A stretch of DNA of 13,523 nucleotides from Candidatus Sericytochromatia bacterium (lineage in GTDB: Bacteria > Cyanobacteriota > Sericytochromatia > UBA7694 > JACMQJ01), in contig JACMQJ010000009.1 in the NCBI GenBank assembly GCA_014377055.1, positions 1-13,523 on the forward strand. Reading direction: 5' to 3'. Made by a program: the position numbers and the translations under genes. Each line of letters starts with the position of its first letter. The first letter of the stretch is position 1. The notes below the pieces were generated by a model. That model saw only the letters and a program-made list of their open reading frames with translations. It was not told the DNA's origin and did not search any database. This document shows positions 7,157 through 13,523 of this stretch, piece by piece.

Positions 7157-8392
7157 TTAGTATGACTCATTAAAAAGATTTGGTGATTTTAGAATATTTA
7201 AGCTTAATTTAAGTGTGTCAAGTGAAAAAAGTTCTTTACCTGGTATGAGTGCTCCTTGTAGTGAAACAAGCTTTTCAACAAGCTCTCTAGCAGAATCAAT
7301 ATTACCAATTAATGTATTAATTAAATTTTCACTAGTGGTTAAAAAAACTGCTGTTTTTATAAAAGTATAAATGGCCGAAAATTCTTTTAGTAGTATTTTT
7401 TGATATTCCATTAGATCATTTTTTAAAAATTTATTTTTAGCAAAAGCTTTCTCAATTATTTCTGAGGCTAACTTAGCTGTTTTAAAAGCTCTATACATAC
7501 CTTCACCTGTAATTGGATCAATAAATCCAACCGCATCACCTACAAACATCACTCTATCAGATACCAAACTTTTTAGCTTATATGATTGTAATTTTATCCC
7601 TTTTAGCTGTGACTCAAAAGTCAAATTAGTGAATTTATCGTTTAATGTATTAGCTTTTTTTACCATATTGATAAATGATTCTTTATTTATTTTTTGATGC
7701 TCTTCTTGCTGATTAATTACTACAGCTACAGAAGTTAACCCTTCACTTTGTTTACTAATTAAGTATTGAAGTTTGTTGCTTTGTACTTCAAGATTAATCG
7801 TGTCATCTAAATCTTTGATACCTTCAAATGTGGCGACATATACAGAGCGGCTATGCTTATCTTGTAAATCATACATATTAAGTATTTTGGCAACACTAGA
7901 ATATCGACCATCAGCACCAACTAACATTTTTGCAGTAAAATTTTGCTCCACATTGTTTTTGATTCCTGTAATTATAACCTGTTCTTTTTCGACAGATATA
8001 GATTTTAAATTAAAACTCTCTATTGAAGTTACATTGCTATTACTATTGGCAATATCTAAAACTAATTTATCAAGCTTACGCCTTGAAATAGCATAACCAT
8101 ATTTATTATTAGGATAATATATTTTTGCTGCTTTTTGGTTTGGCGCTTTAAAGGTTACGCCTCTAGTTTTTTCTATATTTAGTTTGTCCAACTCAGACTT
8201 TATACCAAGCTCATCTAATATGTTTAATGCACCTGGGCTAATACATTCACCACAAACTTTATCTCGTGGAAAAGTAGATTTATCAACTATCAAAACTTTT
8301 TTATTCTGCTTGGACAAAAAAGCAGCTAAAGAAGAACCAGAAGGGCCCGCACCAACAATTATTACATCAAAGTCTAATTTTTCTAAATTCAT
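7157..8392 (-). CDS. Geranylgeranyl reductase-family FAD-dependent oxidoreductase
   Basis: A 411-residue flavoprotein of the GGR group within the PHBH-like FAD superfamily. It has the N-terminal dinucleotide fold GAGPSG (14-19) with the ribose-binding acid Asp37, the family motif FPRDKVCGECISPGA (41-55), GADG (159-162), and the second FAD motif VMFVGDAVGFIDPITGEGM (281-299). Members reduce double bonds in prenyl chains (chlorophyll side chain, archaeal lipids, menaquinone tails), and some oxidise or halogenate other substrates. The substrate here is not shown. With no photosynthesis genes nearby, a quinone or other isoprenoid role is plausible inference. The C-terminal part (about 340-360) has a hydrophobic segment that may touch the membrane. 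There is no clear Shine-Dalgarno sequence before the ATG at 8390-8392, but the dinucleotide fold begins soon after, supporting the start. Confidence 0.85.
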   Translation of the reverse strand: MNLEKLDFDVIIVGAGPSGSSLAAFLSKQNKKVLIVDKSTFPRDKVCGECISPGALNILDELGIKSELDKLNIEKTRGVTFKAPNQKAAKIYYPNNKYGYAISRRKLDKLVLDIANSNSNVTSIESFNLKSISVEKEQVIITGIKNNVEQNFTAKMLVGADGRYSSVAKILNMYDLQDKHSRSVYVATFEGIKDLDDTINLEVQSNKLQYLISKQSEGLTSVAVVINQQEEHQKINKESFINMVKKANTLNDKFTNLTFESQLKGIKLQSYKLKSLVSDRVMFVGDAVGFIDPITGEGMYRAFKTAKLASEIIEKAFAKNKFLKNDLMEYQKILLKEFSAIYTFIKTAVFLTTSENLINTLIGNIDSARELVEKLVSLQGALIPGKELFSLDTLKLSLNILKSPNLFNESY

Positions 8393-8531
8393 CTAACTAA
8401 CCAATTTAATTAATATTATTTTAATCAAAAATATAAATTTGTCTTACTTAGTAAAATCAAAAACTTATATCTAAAACGATTATAACAACAATTTTAACCA
8501 AAATTAAATTTAAAAAAGTCTAGTAAAATAA

Positions 8532-9128
8532 TTATCTGTAAGAGTCAACAATAAACTGAAAGATCCCCAATATAGTATTTAGTTCTTTAATAAAATATGT
8601 ATCAGAATCTATTGTGATTGTGTTATTTTGAAAACGTAAAAATCTCCATTCTTGTGAATTTGTAACACAACCATAAATAATAGGAACAGTTTCATTATGA
8701 GTTTCATTAAACTTAAGTATACCAACCATTTGAGCTGAACATTGATCTATACCTATATCGATATCAGCTTTTTTTGCCTCAATTACCGAAATGAGTGGTG
8801 CTATCAATCTAGGAATCCCTCTATTTTTTGAAAAGATATAATCACATTCTCCCATTAGTTTCATCTCTTTATCTGCATTAAGTACTTCGCCCGAAAAAAG
8901 CTGAATGGAATCAACATTTTTTCCTTTTACTTCTGAGAGTATAGGAAAAACAACTGCTTCAGAACGTATTTTTTCGGTTGTTAGTGAGAATAGTTTGCTT
9001 CTTTCTAATGTTTCTTTTAGCCAATCACTTGGCTCTAATGAAATAATATTATCAAATATTTTTTTAGTTTCAAATTGTATGCCAAAAGTATTTCTGATTT
9101 TTTCTAACGTAAAATCTCTATACGCCAT
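8532..9128 (-). CDS. PD-(D/E)XK-fold protein of unknown function
   Basis: This 198-residue protein has the core of a PD-(D/E)XK nuclease fold: an acidic helix residue (Glu57 in RSEAVVFP), then GECDYIF with Asp96, then SVIEAKK with Glu117 and Lys119, followed by Gln129 in DQCSAQM. The ExK and the spacing to Asp96 are those of an intact metal-binding active site. Similar stand-alone proteins beginning MAY-DFTL are, from memory, frequent in cyanobacterial genomes and usually left hypothetical. No DNA-binding, helicase or methyltransferase domain is attached or adjacent, so a restriction role is not supported. The gene follows yvcK by 37 bases, with AAGG 12 bases before the ATG, and is probably co-transcribed with it. 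It is not known whether it acts on nucleic acid at all. Confidence 0.75.
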   Translation of the reverse strand: MAYRDFTLEKIRNTFGIQFETKKIFDNIISLEPSDWLKETLERSKLFSLTTEKIRSEAVVFPILSEVKGKNVDSIQLFSGEVLNADKEMKLMGECDYIFSKNRGIPRLIAPLISVIEAKKADIDIGIDQCSAQMVGILKFNETHNETVPIIYGCVTNSQEWRFLRFQNNTITIDSDTYFIKELNTILGIFQFIVDSYR

Positions 9129-9165
9129 TTATTTGTTAACCTTTTATTTTAATTGCTTTAAAATA

Positions 9166-10170
9166 TTATTTATCAAAAAATTTATTAAGAATATTGGCTA
9201 ATTTTTCGGGATCATGCCTAATAAGATGATTACCAACGTGCATATTTTCGCCTCTTGGTCTTTCCTCTTTTTTTAGACTTTCATAATCAAGATTTAAAAG
9301 TAAATCCTCAAGAACAATTTGTGTTTTACTTCTATCAAGATGAGCATCTATAACTATCGGATAAGAGTTTTCTTTTTCGTAATCAACCAATAAATCAGTA
9401 CTAGGATTGTTATTATTAACTATCACATAATCTATATTTCTCTGAATATATTCTTGAATAAAATTAATATGATCGCTAACAGTAAAGTCATCAGTTTGAC
9501 CTTCTTGAGTCATAATATTACAAATATAGATTAATTTTGCTTTTGATTTTCCTATTGCTTCCGAAAGTCCTTTGGCAAGTAGAGCTGAAACTATAGCTGT
9601 ACATAATGATCCTGGGCAAATGATTATTAATTCAGCAGATTCAATTTCATTAATAACTTCTTGAGTTGCATAAGCTTCATCTTTTAAAAAGAGTCTTTTT
9701 ATTCTTGTCCTAGGCTCACGTTTAATTATTTCCCATTCACCTTGTACAATAGTATTGTCCACCAACTCTGCACAGATATGAGTACTATGAGTACTAACGG
9801 GTAATACTTTACCTACTACACCAGCCAGTTTTGCTGTTTCTTTGATAGCCTGTGAAAAATCTCCTGTTATTCTAGTCAATGCCGCTATTATCAGATTACC
9901 TAGACTTATTCCAGACAAAGAACCTTCAGTAAAACGATAATTTACCAATTTTGCTTGTAATAATTCGCTATCGCATAATGCTCCTATACAATTACGGCTA
10001 TCTCCAGGCTGTGGTATTCCCATTGCTTCTCTAATTAAACCACTATAACCACCATTATCAGTAACACCTACTATAGATACTAAATCTAAGCCTTCTATTT
10101 TTTTTAGACCTGAAAGTATGGATGCTTGACCTGTTCCGCCCCCTATACATACGACTTTCTTTTTTGACAT
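9166..10170 (-). CDS. yvcK: YvcK / gluconeogenesis factor (CofD-like)
   Basis: YvcK proteins bind UDP-GlcNAc-type ligands and, in B. subtilis, are needed for growth on gluconeogenic carbon and for normal cell shape, acting in the cytoplasm. The 334-residue protein has the family's motifs: GGGTG at 10-14, VTDNGGYSG at 36-44, PGDSRN at 55-60, SLGNLIIAAL at 89-98 and CNIMTQEGQT at 217-226. The mid-protein loop reads CPGSLCTAI (185-193) where relatives often have GPGSLYTSI. It lacks the F420-pathway context expected for true CofD. AGGA five bases before the ATG supports the start. It heads a leftward pair with the PD-(D/E)XK gene and is divergent from the DUF2256 gene, with 182 bases between. The rapZ/whiA-type neighbours found beside yvcK in Firmicutes are absent. 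Confidence 0.92.
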   Translation of the reverse strand: MSKKKVVCIGGGTGQASILSGLKKIEGLDLVSIVGVTDNGGYSGLIREAMGIPQPGDSRNCIGALCDSELLQAKLVNYRFTEGSLSGISLGNLIIAALTRITGDFSQAIKETAKLAGVVGKVLPVSTHSTHICAELVDNTIVQGEWEIIKREPRTRIKRLFLKDEAYATQEVINEIESAELIIICPGSLCTAIVSALLAKGLSEAIGKSKAKLIYICNIMTQEGQTDDFTVSDHINFIQEYIQRNIDYVIVNNNNPSTDLLVDYEKENSYPIVIDAHLDRSKTQIVLEDLLLNLDYESLKKEERPRGENMHVGNHLIRHDPEKLANILNKFFDK

Positions 10171-10316
10171 TCTATTCCTAATTAATTATAGTTAATTTTA
10201 TTTTTTGAATTTAAGTATACTCTTATGTCTACCATTTTGATAGATAAAATATTTTTTTCACCATATAATTTTTGATCAGTAAATAATTAGACAGTTATAA
10301 AATATTTGTTAATATA

Positions 10317-10346
10317 TTAAAAGACTATAACGCATTAAAATATAAT
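10317..10346 (+). promoter_or_regulatory. Candidate promoter of the DUF2256 gene
   Basis: TTAAAA (10317-10322) and TATAAT (10341-10346) are 18 bases apart. The expected transcription start, about seven bases beyond the -10, falls on the A of the ATG at 10353. With no Shine-Dalgarno sequence before that ATG, this suggests a leaderless message. Confidence 0.45.
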
Positions 10347-10352
10347 TTTTAT

Positions 10353-10490
10353 ATGAAAAACGTAAAAAAAGAAAACTTACCAACAAAGATATGTCTATCA
10401 TGCCAACGACCTTTTACTTGGCGAAAAAAATGGGAAAGATGTTGGGATGAGGTAAGATATTGTAGCGATAGATGCCGAAATAAAAAATAA
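10353..10490 (+). CDS. DUF2256 zinc-finger micro-protein
   Basis: A 45-residue protein that matches the DUF2256 family along its whole length: KICLSCQRPF with Cys14 and Cys17, the basic-aromatic TWRKKWERCWDEV, and YCSDRCR with Cys37 and Cys41. The pairs CxxC and CxxxC should bind one zinc ion; an extra Cys30 lies between them. The strongly basic character and compact zinc fold suggest nucleic-acid or ribosome contact, but the family has no established function that I know of. It is common in cyanobacteria and also found in proteobacteria. There is no ribosome-binding site, and a TATAAT ends six bases before the ATG. The first in-frame Met followed by the full domain makes the start secure. 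The ferredoxin gene follows on the same strand after 141 bases. Confidence 0.9.
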   Translation: MKNVKKENLPTKICLSCQRPFTWRKKWERCWDEVRYCSDRCRNKK

Positions 10491-10587
10491 TTTTTGAGTT
10501 CTTTATCTTAGTTTTTTTAAATCAAGCCACGTAAAATATTAATTCTTATTCTCTATATCTAATTATTTTTAAAATATATCTAGTATA

Positions 10588-10593
10588 TATAAT
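10588..10593 (+). promoter_or_regulatory. Possible -10 element before the ferredoxin gene
   Basis: TATAAT at 10588-10593 would give a leader of about 32 bases ending in GGAAG (10621-10625), a Shine-Dalgarno sequence six bases before the ATG at 10632. No good -35 is visible in the AT-rich stretch upstream, so the ferredoxin gene may instead be read from the DUF2256 promoter. Confidence 0.3.
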
Positions 10594-10631
10594 ATAGTAA
10601 TGTGGTTAGATAAAAAAAATGGAAGAATGTA

Positions 10632-10922
10632 ATGTCTGAGGACTCAAATAATAAATTATATATATGCCGAGCTGCTAGGTGTCGAAAAAATGGTTCTGAT
10701 AGAGTAGTTGAAGTTTTAGAAAAAGTACTTAAAACTAAAATAGATCTTGCTAACCCGACTGATATGATCCAATTAGAATCAGTATTATGTATGGGGCAAT
10801 GTGCTTATGGACCTAATGTAAAAACCAGCACAAAAATATATACTGGTGTTGAAAACCAAATTTTAAAAAGAATTTTGGTTGTTATGAAGTCTAAACTTAG
10901 CTCAGAAAATAAGCTATCGTAA
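10632..10922 (+). CDS. Thioredoxin-like [2Fe-2S] ferredoxin domain protein
   Basis: This 96-residue protein has the cysteine pattern of thioredoxin-like [2Fe-2S] ferredoxins and the NuoE/HoxE subunit: Cys12-x4-Cys17 (ICRAARCRKNG), then Cys53-x3-Cys57 (VLCMGQCAYGPN). It consists of the ferredoxin domain alone, without the N-terminal helical bundle of NuoE, and no NADH-dehydrogenase or hydrogenase gene is adjacent. It is therefore probably a free cytoplasmic electron carrier or an iron-sulphur-binding regulator; similar small proteins occur widely in cyanobacteria. The spacing of four residues between the first two cysteines follows NuoE rather than the longer loop of Aquifex-type ferredoxins. 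GGAAG six bases upstream supports the ATG. It converges with the alpha/beta hydrolase gene across 42 bases, where I see no terminator hairpin. Confidence 0.87.
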   Translation: MSEDSNNKLYICRAARCRKNGSDRVVEVLEKVLKTKIDLANPTDMIQLESVLCMGQCAYGPNVKTSTKIYTGVENQILKRILVVMKSKLSSENKLS

Positions 10923-10964
10923 ATAACATAATTTATCTTTTACAAATCCGATTTTAACCAAATT

Positions 10965-11732
10965 TTAAATACCATGATGGACTCTATGCAAAAACTTACA
11001 TACAGCTTGATTAAATAGGTCAGGTGACTCAAAAATTATTCCATGTGTTGCATCAATAACTTCAATGGTTACATCATTAATTTTTTTCAAAGTTTCTATG
11101 CTTTCTTCATAAATAATCACAGGATCTTTAGTTCCAAAAACTACCAATACAGGAACTTTTATTTTTGCCAAAAACTTGGTTATTTTAGTATTTGTACTTT
11201 TTTGTGCTGTTAATAATATTCTTCTAGCTCCTGCTTTCCAATATGATTTGAAAAGTTTTGTCATAAAAAATGTTGGTTCTCTAAATCCATCAACCATCAA
11301 ATTTTTAAATCTTTCCACAAGTGAAAACTGCTCATTAAGTCCTGTAGAAGCTGCCAGAACAATAGCTCTAACAATTTTTTTATGTTTAACGGCTATCCAA
11401 AGACATACTTCACCACCAAAAGAATGACCAATAAAAGTTGCTTTTTTAATTTTTAAGGCTCTACACCAATCATAAATTACTTTGGCAATTTCTTGTGAAC
11501 ATAGTACCTCATCAATGTTGCAACTTTCTCCAAAGCCTGGCATATCAACAGCATATACTTTTCCACATTTACTTAATTCAAGAATATTTTGACTCCAAGA
11601 ATCAGATGAAGTCCCAAGTCCATGAATTAATACAATGGATTCACCCTCTCCTATTTCTTGATAACTAATTAATCTATTATCTATTTCGATAAATTTCTTT
11701 TCAATAATATGATTAATAACCAGTTCAGACAT
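10965..11732 (-). CDS. Alpha/beta hydrolase
   Basis: A 255-residue alpha/beta-hydrolase-fold enzyme. The oxyanion motif is VLIHGLG (34-40), the nucleophile elbow GHSFGG places Ser104, the acid is Asp203 in VVFGTKDPV, and the base is His230 in DATHGIIFESP. The catalytic triad is complete and in the expected order. A short cap region (about 135-190) between the fifth and sixth core strands is rich in aromatic and basic residues and would set the substrate. Esterase, lactonase, MenH-like lyase or C-C hydrolase activity cannot be told apart from sequence. There is no signal peptide, so it should be cytoplasmic. GAGGA nine bases before the ATG supports the start. It is divergent from the NTF2-like lipoprotein gene and convergent with the ferredoxin gene, thus a single-gene unit. 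Confidence 0.88.
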   Translation of the reverse strand: MSELVINHIIEKKFIEIDNRLISYQEIGEGESIVLIHGLGTSSDSWSQNILELSKCGKVYAVDMPGFGESCNIDEVLCSQEIAKVIYDWCRALKIKKATFIGHSFGGEVCLWIAVKHKKIVRAIVLAASTGLNEQFSLVERFKNLMVDGFREPTFFMTKLFKSYWKAGARRILLTAQKSTNTKITKFLAKIKVPVLVVFGTKDPVIIYEESIETLKKINDVTIEVIDATHGIIFESPDLFNQAVCKFLHRVHHGI

Positions 11733-11851
11733 TTACTTAAATCCTCATCTAGTAAAATTAGTTCTATGTTATTAATTATATAGTAATGAAATAAAATTGT
11801 AGACAAACATTAAGATAGTTTTTTAATAGGCTAAATCTATAAAGTTAAATA

Positions 11852-11880
11852 TTAATGTTAAATTAAAAGAATGATATAAT
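11852..11880 (+). promoter_or_regulatory. Candidate promoter of the NTF2-like lipoprotein gene
   Basis: TTAATG (11852-11857) and an extended -10, TGATATAAT with TATAAT at 11875-11880, are separated by 17 bases. Transcription would start near 11887, inside the TTAGTCTAA motif at 11884-11892. The resulting leader is about 60-75 bases and holds the hairpins described at 11883-11924. A direct repeat GTTAAAT (11844-11850, 11857-11863) overlaps the -35. Confidence 0.45.
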
Positions 11881-11882
11881 AT

Positions 11883-11924
11883 TTTAGTCTAAAATATCTA
11901 ATTTAAGAAATAAATTAGACTAAA
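11883..11924 (+). repeat. Two overlapping, mutually exclusive inverted repeats in the lipoprotein leader
   Basis: TTTAGTCTAA (11883-11892) pairs perfectly with TTAGACTAAA (11915-11924). Nested and overlapping, TCTAATTTA (11897-11905) pairs perfectly with TAAATTAGA (11911-11919) around AGAAA. Both use bases 11915-11919, so only one can form at a time. As DNA, the outer arms form a spaced operator-like pair; as RNA, they could be alternative leader structures. No U-tract follows, so this is not a plain terminator. Confidence 0.5.
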
Positions 11925-11944
11925 CTATTTGAATAAATCTAATT

Positions 11945-12577
11945 TTGTGTGGTAAAAAGTTGAAAGTTTTTCTTACTCTATTTTTGTCTATAACAATTAG
12001 CTCATGTGCCGCAAATTCAAATAAATATGACAATCAAAACCCTGAAAATATTAATATAAAATCTTCTGATAATTCAATGAAAAATAATAAATTAAACAAA
12101 AAAGCAATTTCTGGTTTTTATACAGCCTTTCAAAAAAATAATGCTGAGGGTATGATCAAATATTATCATGATGATATTGAATTTGAAGACCCCGCTTTTG
12201 GTAAACTAAAAGGTGATAGAGCCAAAAATATGTGGAGAATGCTATCAGAAGTAGGTAAAGGAAATATCAAAGTCACGTATAAAAATATTCATATTGATGG
12301 TGACAAGGGTAGTGCTGAGTGGGAAGCTATCTATAATTTTTCTGAAACAGGTCGTGAAGTTCATAATAAAGTTAAAGCTAATTTTGAATTTAAAGATGGT
12401 TTAATCTATAAACACATTGATTCTTTTGATCTTTGGGCATGGTCAAAGATGGCATTAGGAGGTTTTACAGGCTATGTTTTAGGCTTTACTCCTATCTTTA
12501 AAAATAAGCTAAATATTGAAACTAATAAAAAATTGGATCAATTTATCGAAAAAAGACAAGCACAAGGGTTAAAATAA
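11945..12577 (+). CDS. Lipoprotein with NTF2/SnoaL-like domain
   Basis: A 210-residue exported protein. A short positive start, hydrophobic FLTLFLSITI and a lipobox-like ISSC with Cys21 (numbered from TTG at 11945) mark it as a lipoprotein. An Asn/Ser-rich linker (about 22-50) precedes an NTF2/SnoaL-like domain (about 54-165). That domain shows the typical start AISGFYTAFQKNNAEGM, then YYHDDIEFEDPAFGKLKG, WRML, and the closing strand FEFKDGLIYKHIDSFDLWAW. The fold binds small ligands or acts as a cyclase or isomerase; here the role is unknown. No ATG is possible: an in-frame TGA stands at 11930-11932, and TTG codons at 11945 and 11960 are the realistic starts. TTG 11960 has a weak GTGGT seven bases upstream and would give 205 residues. 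A C-terminal Gly-rich hydrophobic segment (GGFTGYVLGFTPIF) follows the domain. It ends one base from the facing gene. Confidence 0.82.
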   Translation: MCGKKLKVFLTLFLSITISSCAANSNKYDNQNPENINIKSSDNSMKNNKLNKKAISGFYTAFQKNNAEGMIKYYHDDIEFEDPAFGKLKGDRAKNMWRMLSEVGKGNIKVTYKNIHIDGDKGSAEWEAIYNFSETGREVHNKVKANFEFKDGLIYKHIDSFDLWAWSKMALGGFTGYVLGFTPIFKNKLNIETNKKLDQFIEKRQAQGLK

Positions 12578-12578
12578 T

Positions 12579-13523
12579 TTAAATAGATAGAGTTTCTTCT
12601 ATTGCCTTTAATTTTGAAACTAAGTTTGATTTTAACTGATTTAATTCTGCAAAATCACCTTTATTTTTTTGAATATCAAAGGTTGAAATATACGTTACTT
12701 TTGTTCTCATTGTACCAAAAATAGTCATTACTGAAATTATTTGTGATTGCAAAGTTTCTATTGTGTTATTCAAAATTAGCAAATCATCATATTCTTTTTC
12801 TTTTAGGTTTAATGACTCTTTGTACATCTCTAAAGCTGTATTATTTAAGGTTTTTTCTAATTTATTTTTTAGACCATTTATTTCATTACTAATTTTATCT
12901 GGGCTGTGATCCGAAAAATATCGGTTAAGTTGCTCAATTCTTTTTATAAAATATAAAAACTTACCTAATAACTCTTCGACATCCCTCTCTATTTCTTCAA
13001 AAAGTATTTTTGATGGCGTTTCACTATTTCTAACTAGATCAATAATCCTATAGACCTCAAGTAAGCATTTACTAATAATATTTTTTAAAATATCTGAGCT
13101 TGAATTTTGGATACTTTCAACAGCCAAATGAGAAATAACAGGATCAAGATAACTTTTATCTGCTTGGATTGTTCCCAAATTAAGAGAACCATAAGGAATA
13201 AATGATGAGAAAAATTTTTCAAAACTAAAACTTTCTGAATCAATTAAAATATAAGAAATCGCATAATTATTTAGCATTTTAAATAAAATATTTAATTCGG
13301 ATGGATACATAAAAAAAGTTATAATTGTAGGTAATCTACTTAAATAATCGGTTAATAATTTATAATCATGGATAGATGTTACTTGTGAAAGATATTTTAC
13401 CAACTTAGTTTTATTATTTGAATTATCAATAGAAGTTATTTTTATTGAGTACGAACTTAAACTTTCATTTTTATTAAATCCATGTCCACAGTTAATACAA
13501 AAATTAAGTTTGGATGGTGTTGA
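12579..13523 (-). CDS. Hypothetical protein with CxxC motif and coiled coil (5' end outside window)
   Basis: The frame is open from the stop at 12579 to the right edge, so the protein is cut off at its N-terminus; 314 residues are visible. The TTG at 13403 that would give a 274-residue protein is not a needed start. Upstream residues in frame include KLNFCINCGHGFN, half of a zinc-ribbon-like motif, whose partner CxxC may lie beyond the edge. A Ser/Asn-rich linker follows. The middle (YLSRLPTIITFFMYP onward) is a mixed hydrophobic region of unknown fold, without clear membrane helices. The last third is helical with heptad-like spacing (around NEINGLKNKLEKTLNN and LKEKEYDDLLILNN), pointing to a coiled coil. 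I do not recognise a family. The combination suggests a cytoplasmic protein that oligomerises or binds a partner. It is tail-to-tail with the NTF2-like lipoprotein gene, with one base between. Confidence 0.75.
   Translation of the reverse strand, partial: STPSKLNFCINCGHGFNKNESLSSYSIKITSIDNSNNKTKLVKYLSQVTSIHDYKLLTDYLSRLPTIITFFMYPSELNILFKMLNNYAISYILIDSESFSFEKFFSSFIPYGSLNLGTIQADKSYLDPVISHLAVESIQNSSSDILKNIISKCLLEVYRIIDLVRNSETPSKILFEEIERDVEELLGKFLYFIKRIEQLNRYFSDHSPDKISNEINGLKNKLEKTLNNTALEMYKESLNLKEKEYDDLLILNNTIETLQSQIISVMTIFGTMRTKVTYISTFDIQKNKGDFAELNQLKSNLVSKLKAIEETLSI

Noticed and set aside
7773..8396. Plus-strand open frames opposite the FAD oxidoreductase gene
   Set aside because: They mirror the conserved coding strand and lack ribosome-binding sites and family features.
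8905..9201. 98-residue plus-strand open frame opposite the PD-(D/E)XK gene
   Set aside because: It is antisense to a better-supported gene and its tail merely reads through AT-rich intergenic DNA.
8493..10965. TTTTAACCAAA-like strings near 8493 and 10952, both at 3' ends of minus-strand genes
   Set aside because: Short, AT-rich, without a hairpin, and a similar string falls inside the hemB coding end; probably chance.
11176..11427. 83-residue plus-strand open frame opposite the alpha/beta hydrolase gene
   Set aside because: It is antisense to the conserved hydrolase core and shows no independent support.
13401..13403. TTG as the start of the right-edge gene
   Set aside because: The frame stays open upstream to the window end and includes a plausible zinc motif; no ribosome-binding site precedes this TTG.
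1..13523. Possible tRNA/rRNA genes, CRISPR arrays, insertion sequences or a defence island
   Set aside because: No cloverleaf-like segment, spaced direct-repeat series, transposase or recognised defence gene cluster was found; the single PD-(D/E)XK protein alone does not make one.

Overview
The window is AT-rich (roughly 30% GC by eye) and gene-dense, and looks like an ordinary chromosomal stretch from a bacterium with a Gram-negative-type envelope. Several genes hint at Cyanobacteriota, probably a non-photosynthetic, low-GC lineage of the Melainabacteria/Vampirovibrionia type. These are a DUF2256 zinc-finger micro-protein, a stand-alone thioredoxin-like [2Fe-2S] ferredoxin, a small PD-(D/E)XK-fold protein whose N-terminus starts MAYRDFTL, a soluble receiver-plus-histidine-kinase protein and a geranylgeranyl-reductase-family flavoenzyme. 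No photosynthesis gene is present, and the lineage is inference from gene content only. No mobile element, CRISPR array, rRNA or tRNA gene was seen.

Layout. At the left edge a two-HKD phospholipase-D-like protein (+, 5' end outside the window) converges with, and overlaps by 20 bases, a PPP-family metallophosphatase. The phosphatase lies directly behind hemB in a leftward unit. Further leftward genes follow: a 146-residue acidic-tailed orphan ending at a hairpin terminator, a receiver/histidine-kinase protein, a clostripain-family lipoprotein ending at a 46-base perfect palindrome, gmhB, a geranylgeranyl-reductase-type FAD enzyme, and a yvcK/PD-(D/E)XK pair. Divergent from yvcK are two small rightward genes, a 45-residue DUF2256 protein and the 96-residue ferredoxin. 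The ferredoxin converges with a leftward alpha/beta hydrolase. Divergent from the hydrolase is a lipoprotein with an NTF2/SnoaL-like domain and a TTG start. It ends one base from the 3' end of a leftward coiled-coil protein that runs off the right edge with a CxxC zinc-ribbon-like motif.

Function. The genes are mostly housekeeping: tetrapyrrole synthesis (hemB), heptose activation for the envelope (gmhB), control of carbon flux and envelope precursors (yvcK), isoprenoid or quinone reduction, and signalling. They look like a series of one- and two-gene units rather than one pathway. I do not see a convincing new multi-gene system. The best leads are regulatory: a TTAGnCTAA motif found three times, only upstream of the kinase and NTF2-like lipoprotein genes and with shared flanking blocks; two related palindromic terminators; and a possible leaderless start. 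The uncharacterised PD-(D/E)XK protein behind yvcK and the two orphan proteins are the best protein-level leads.
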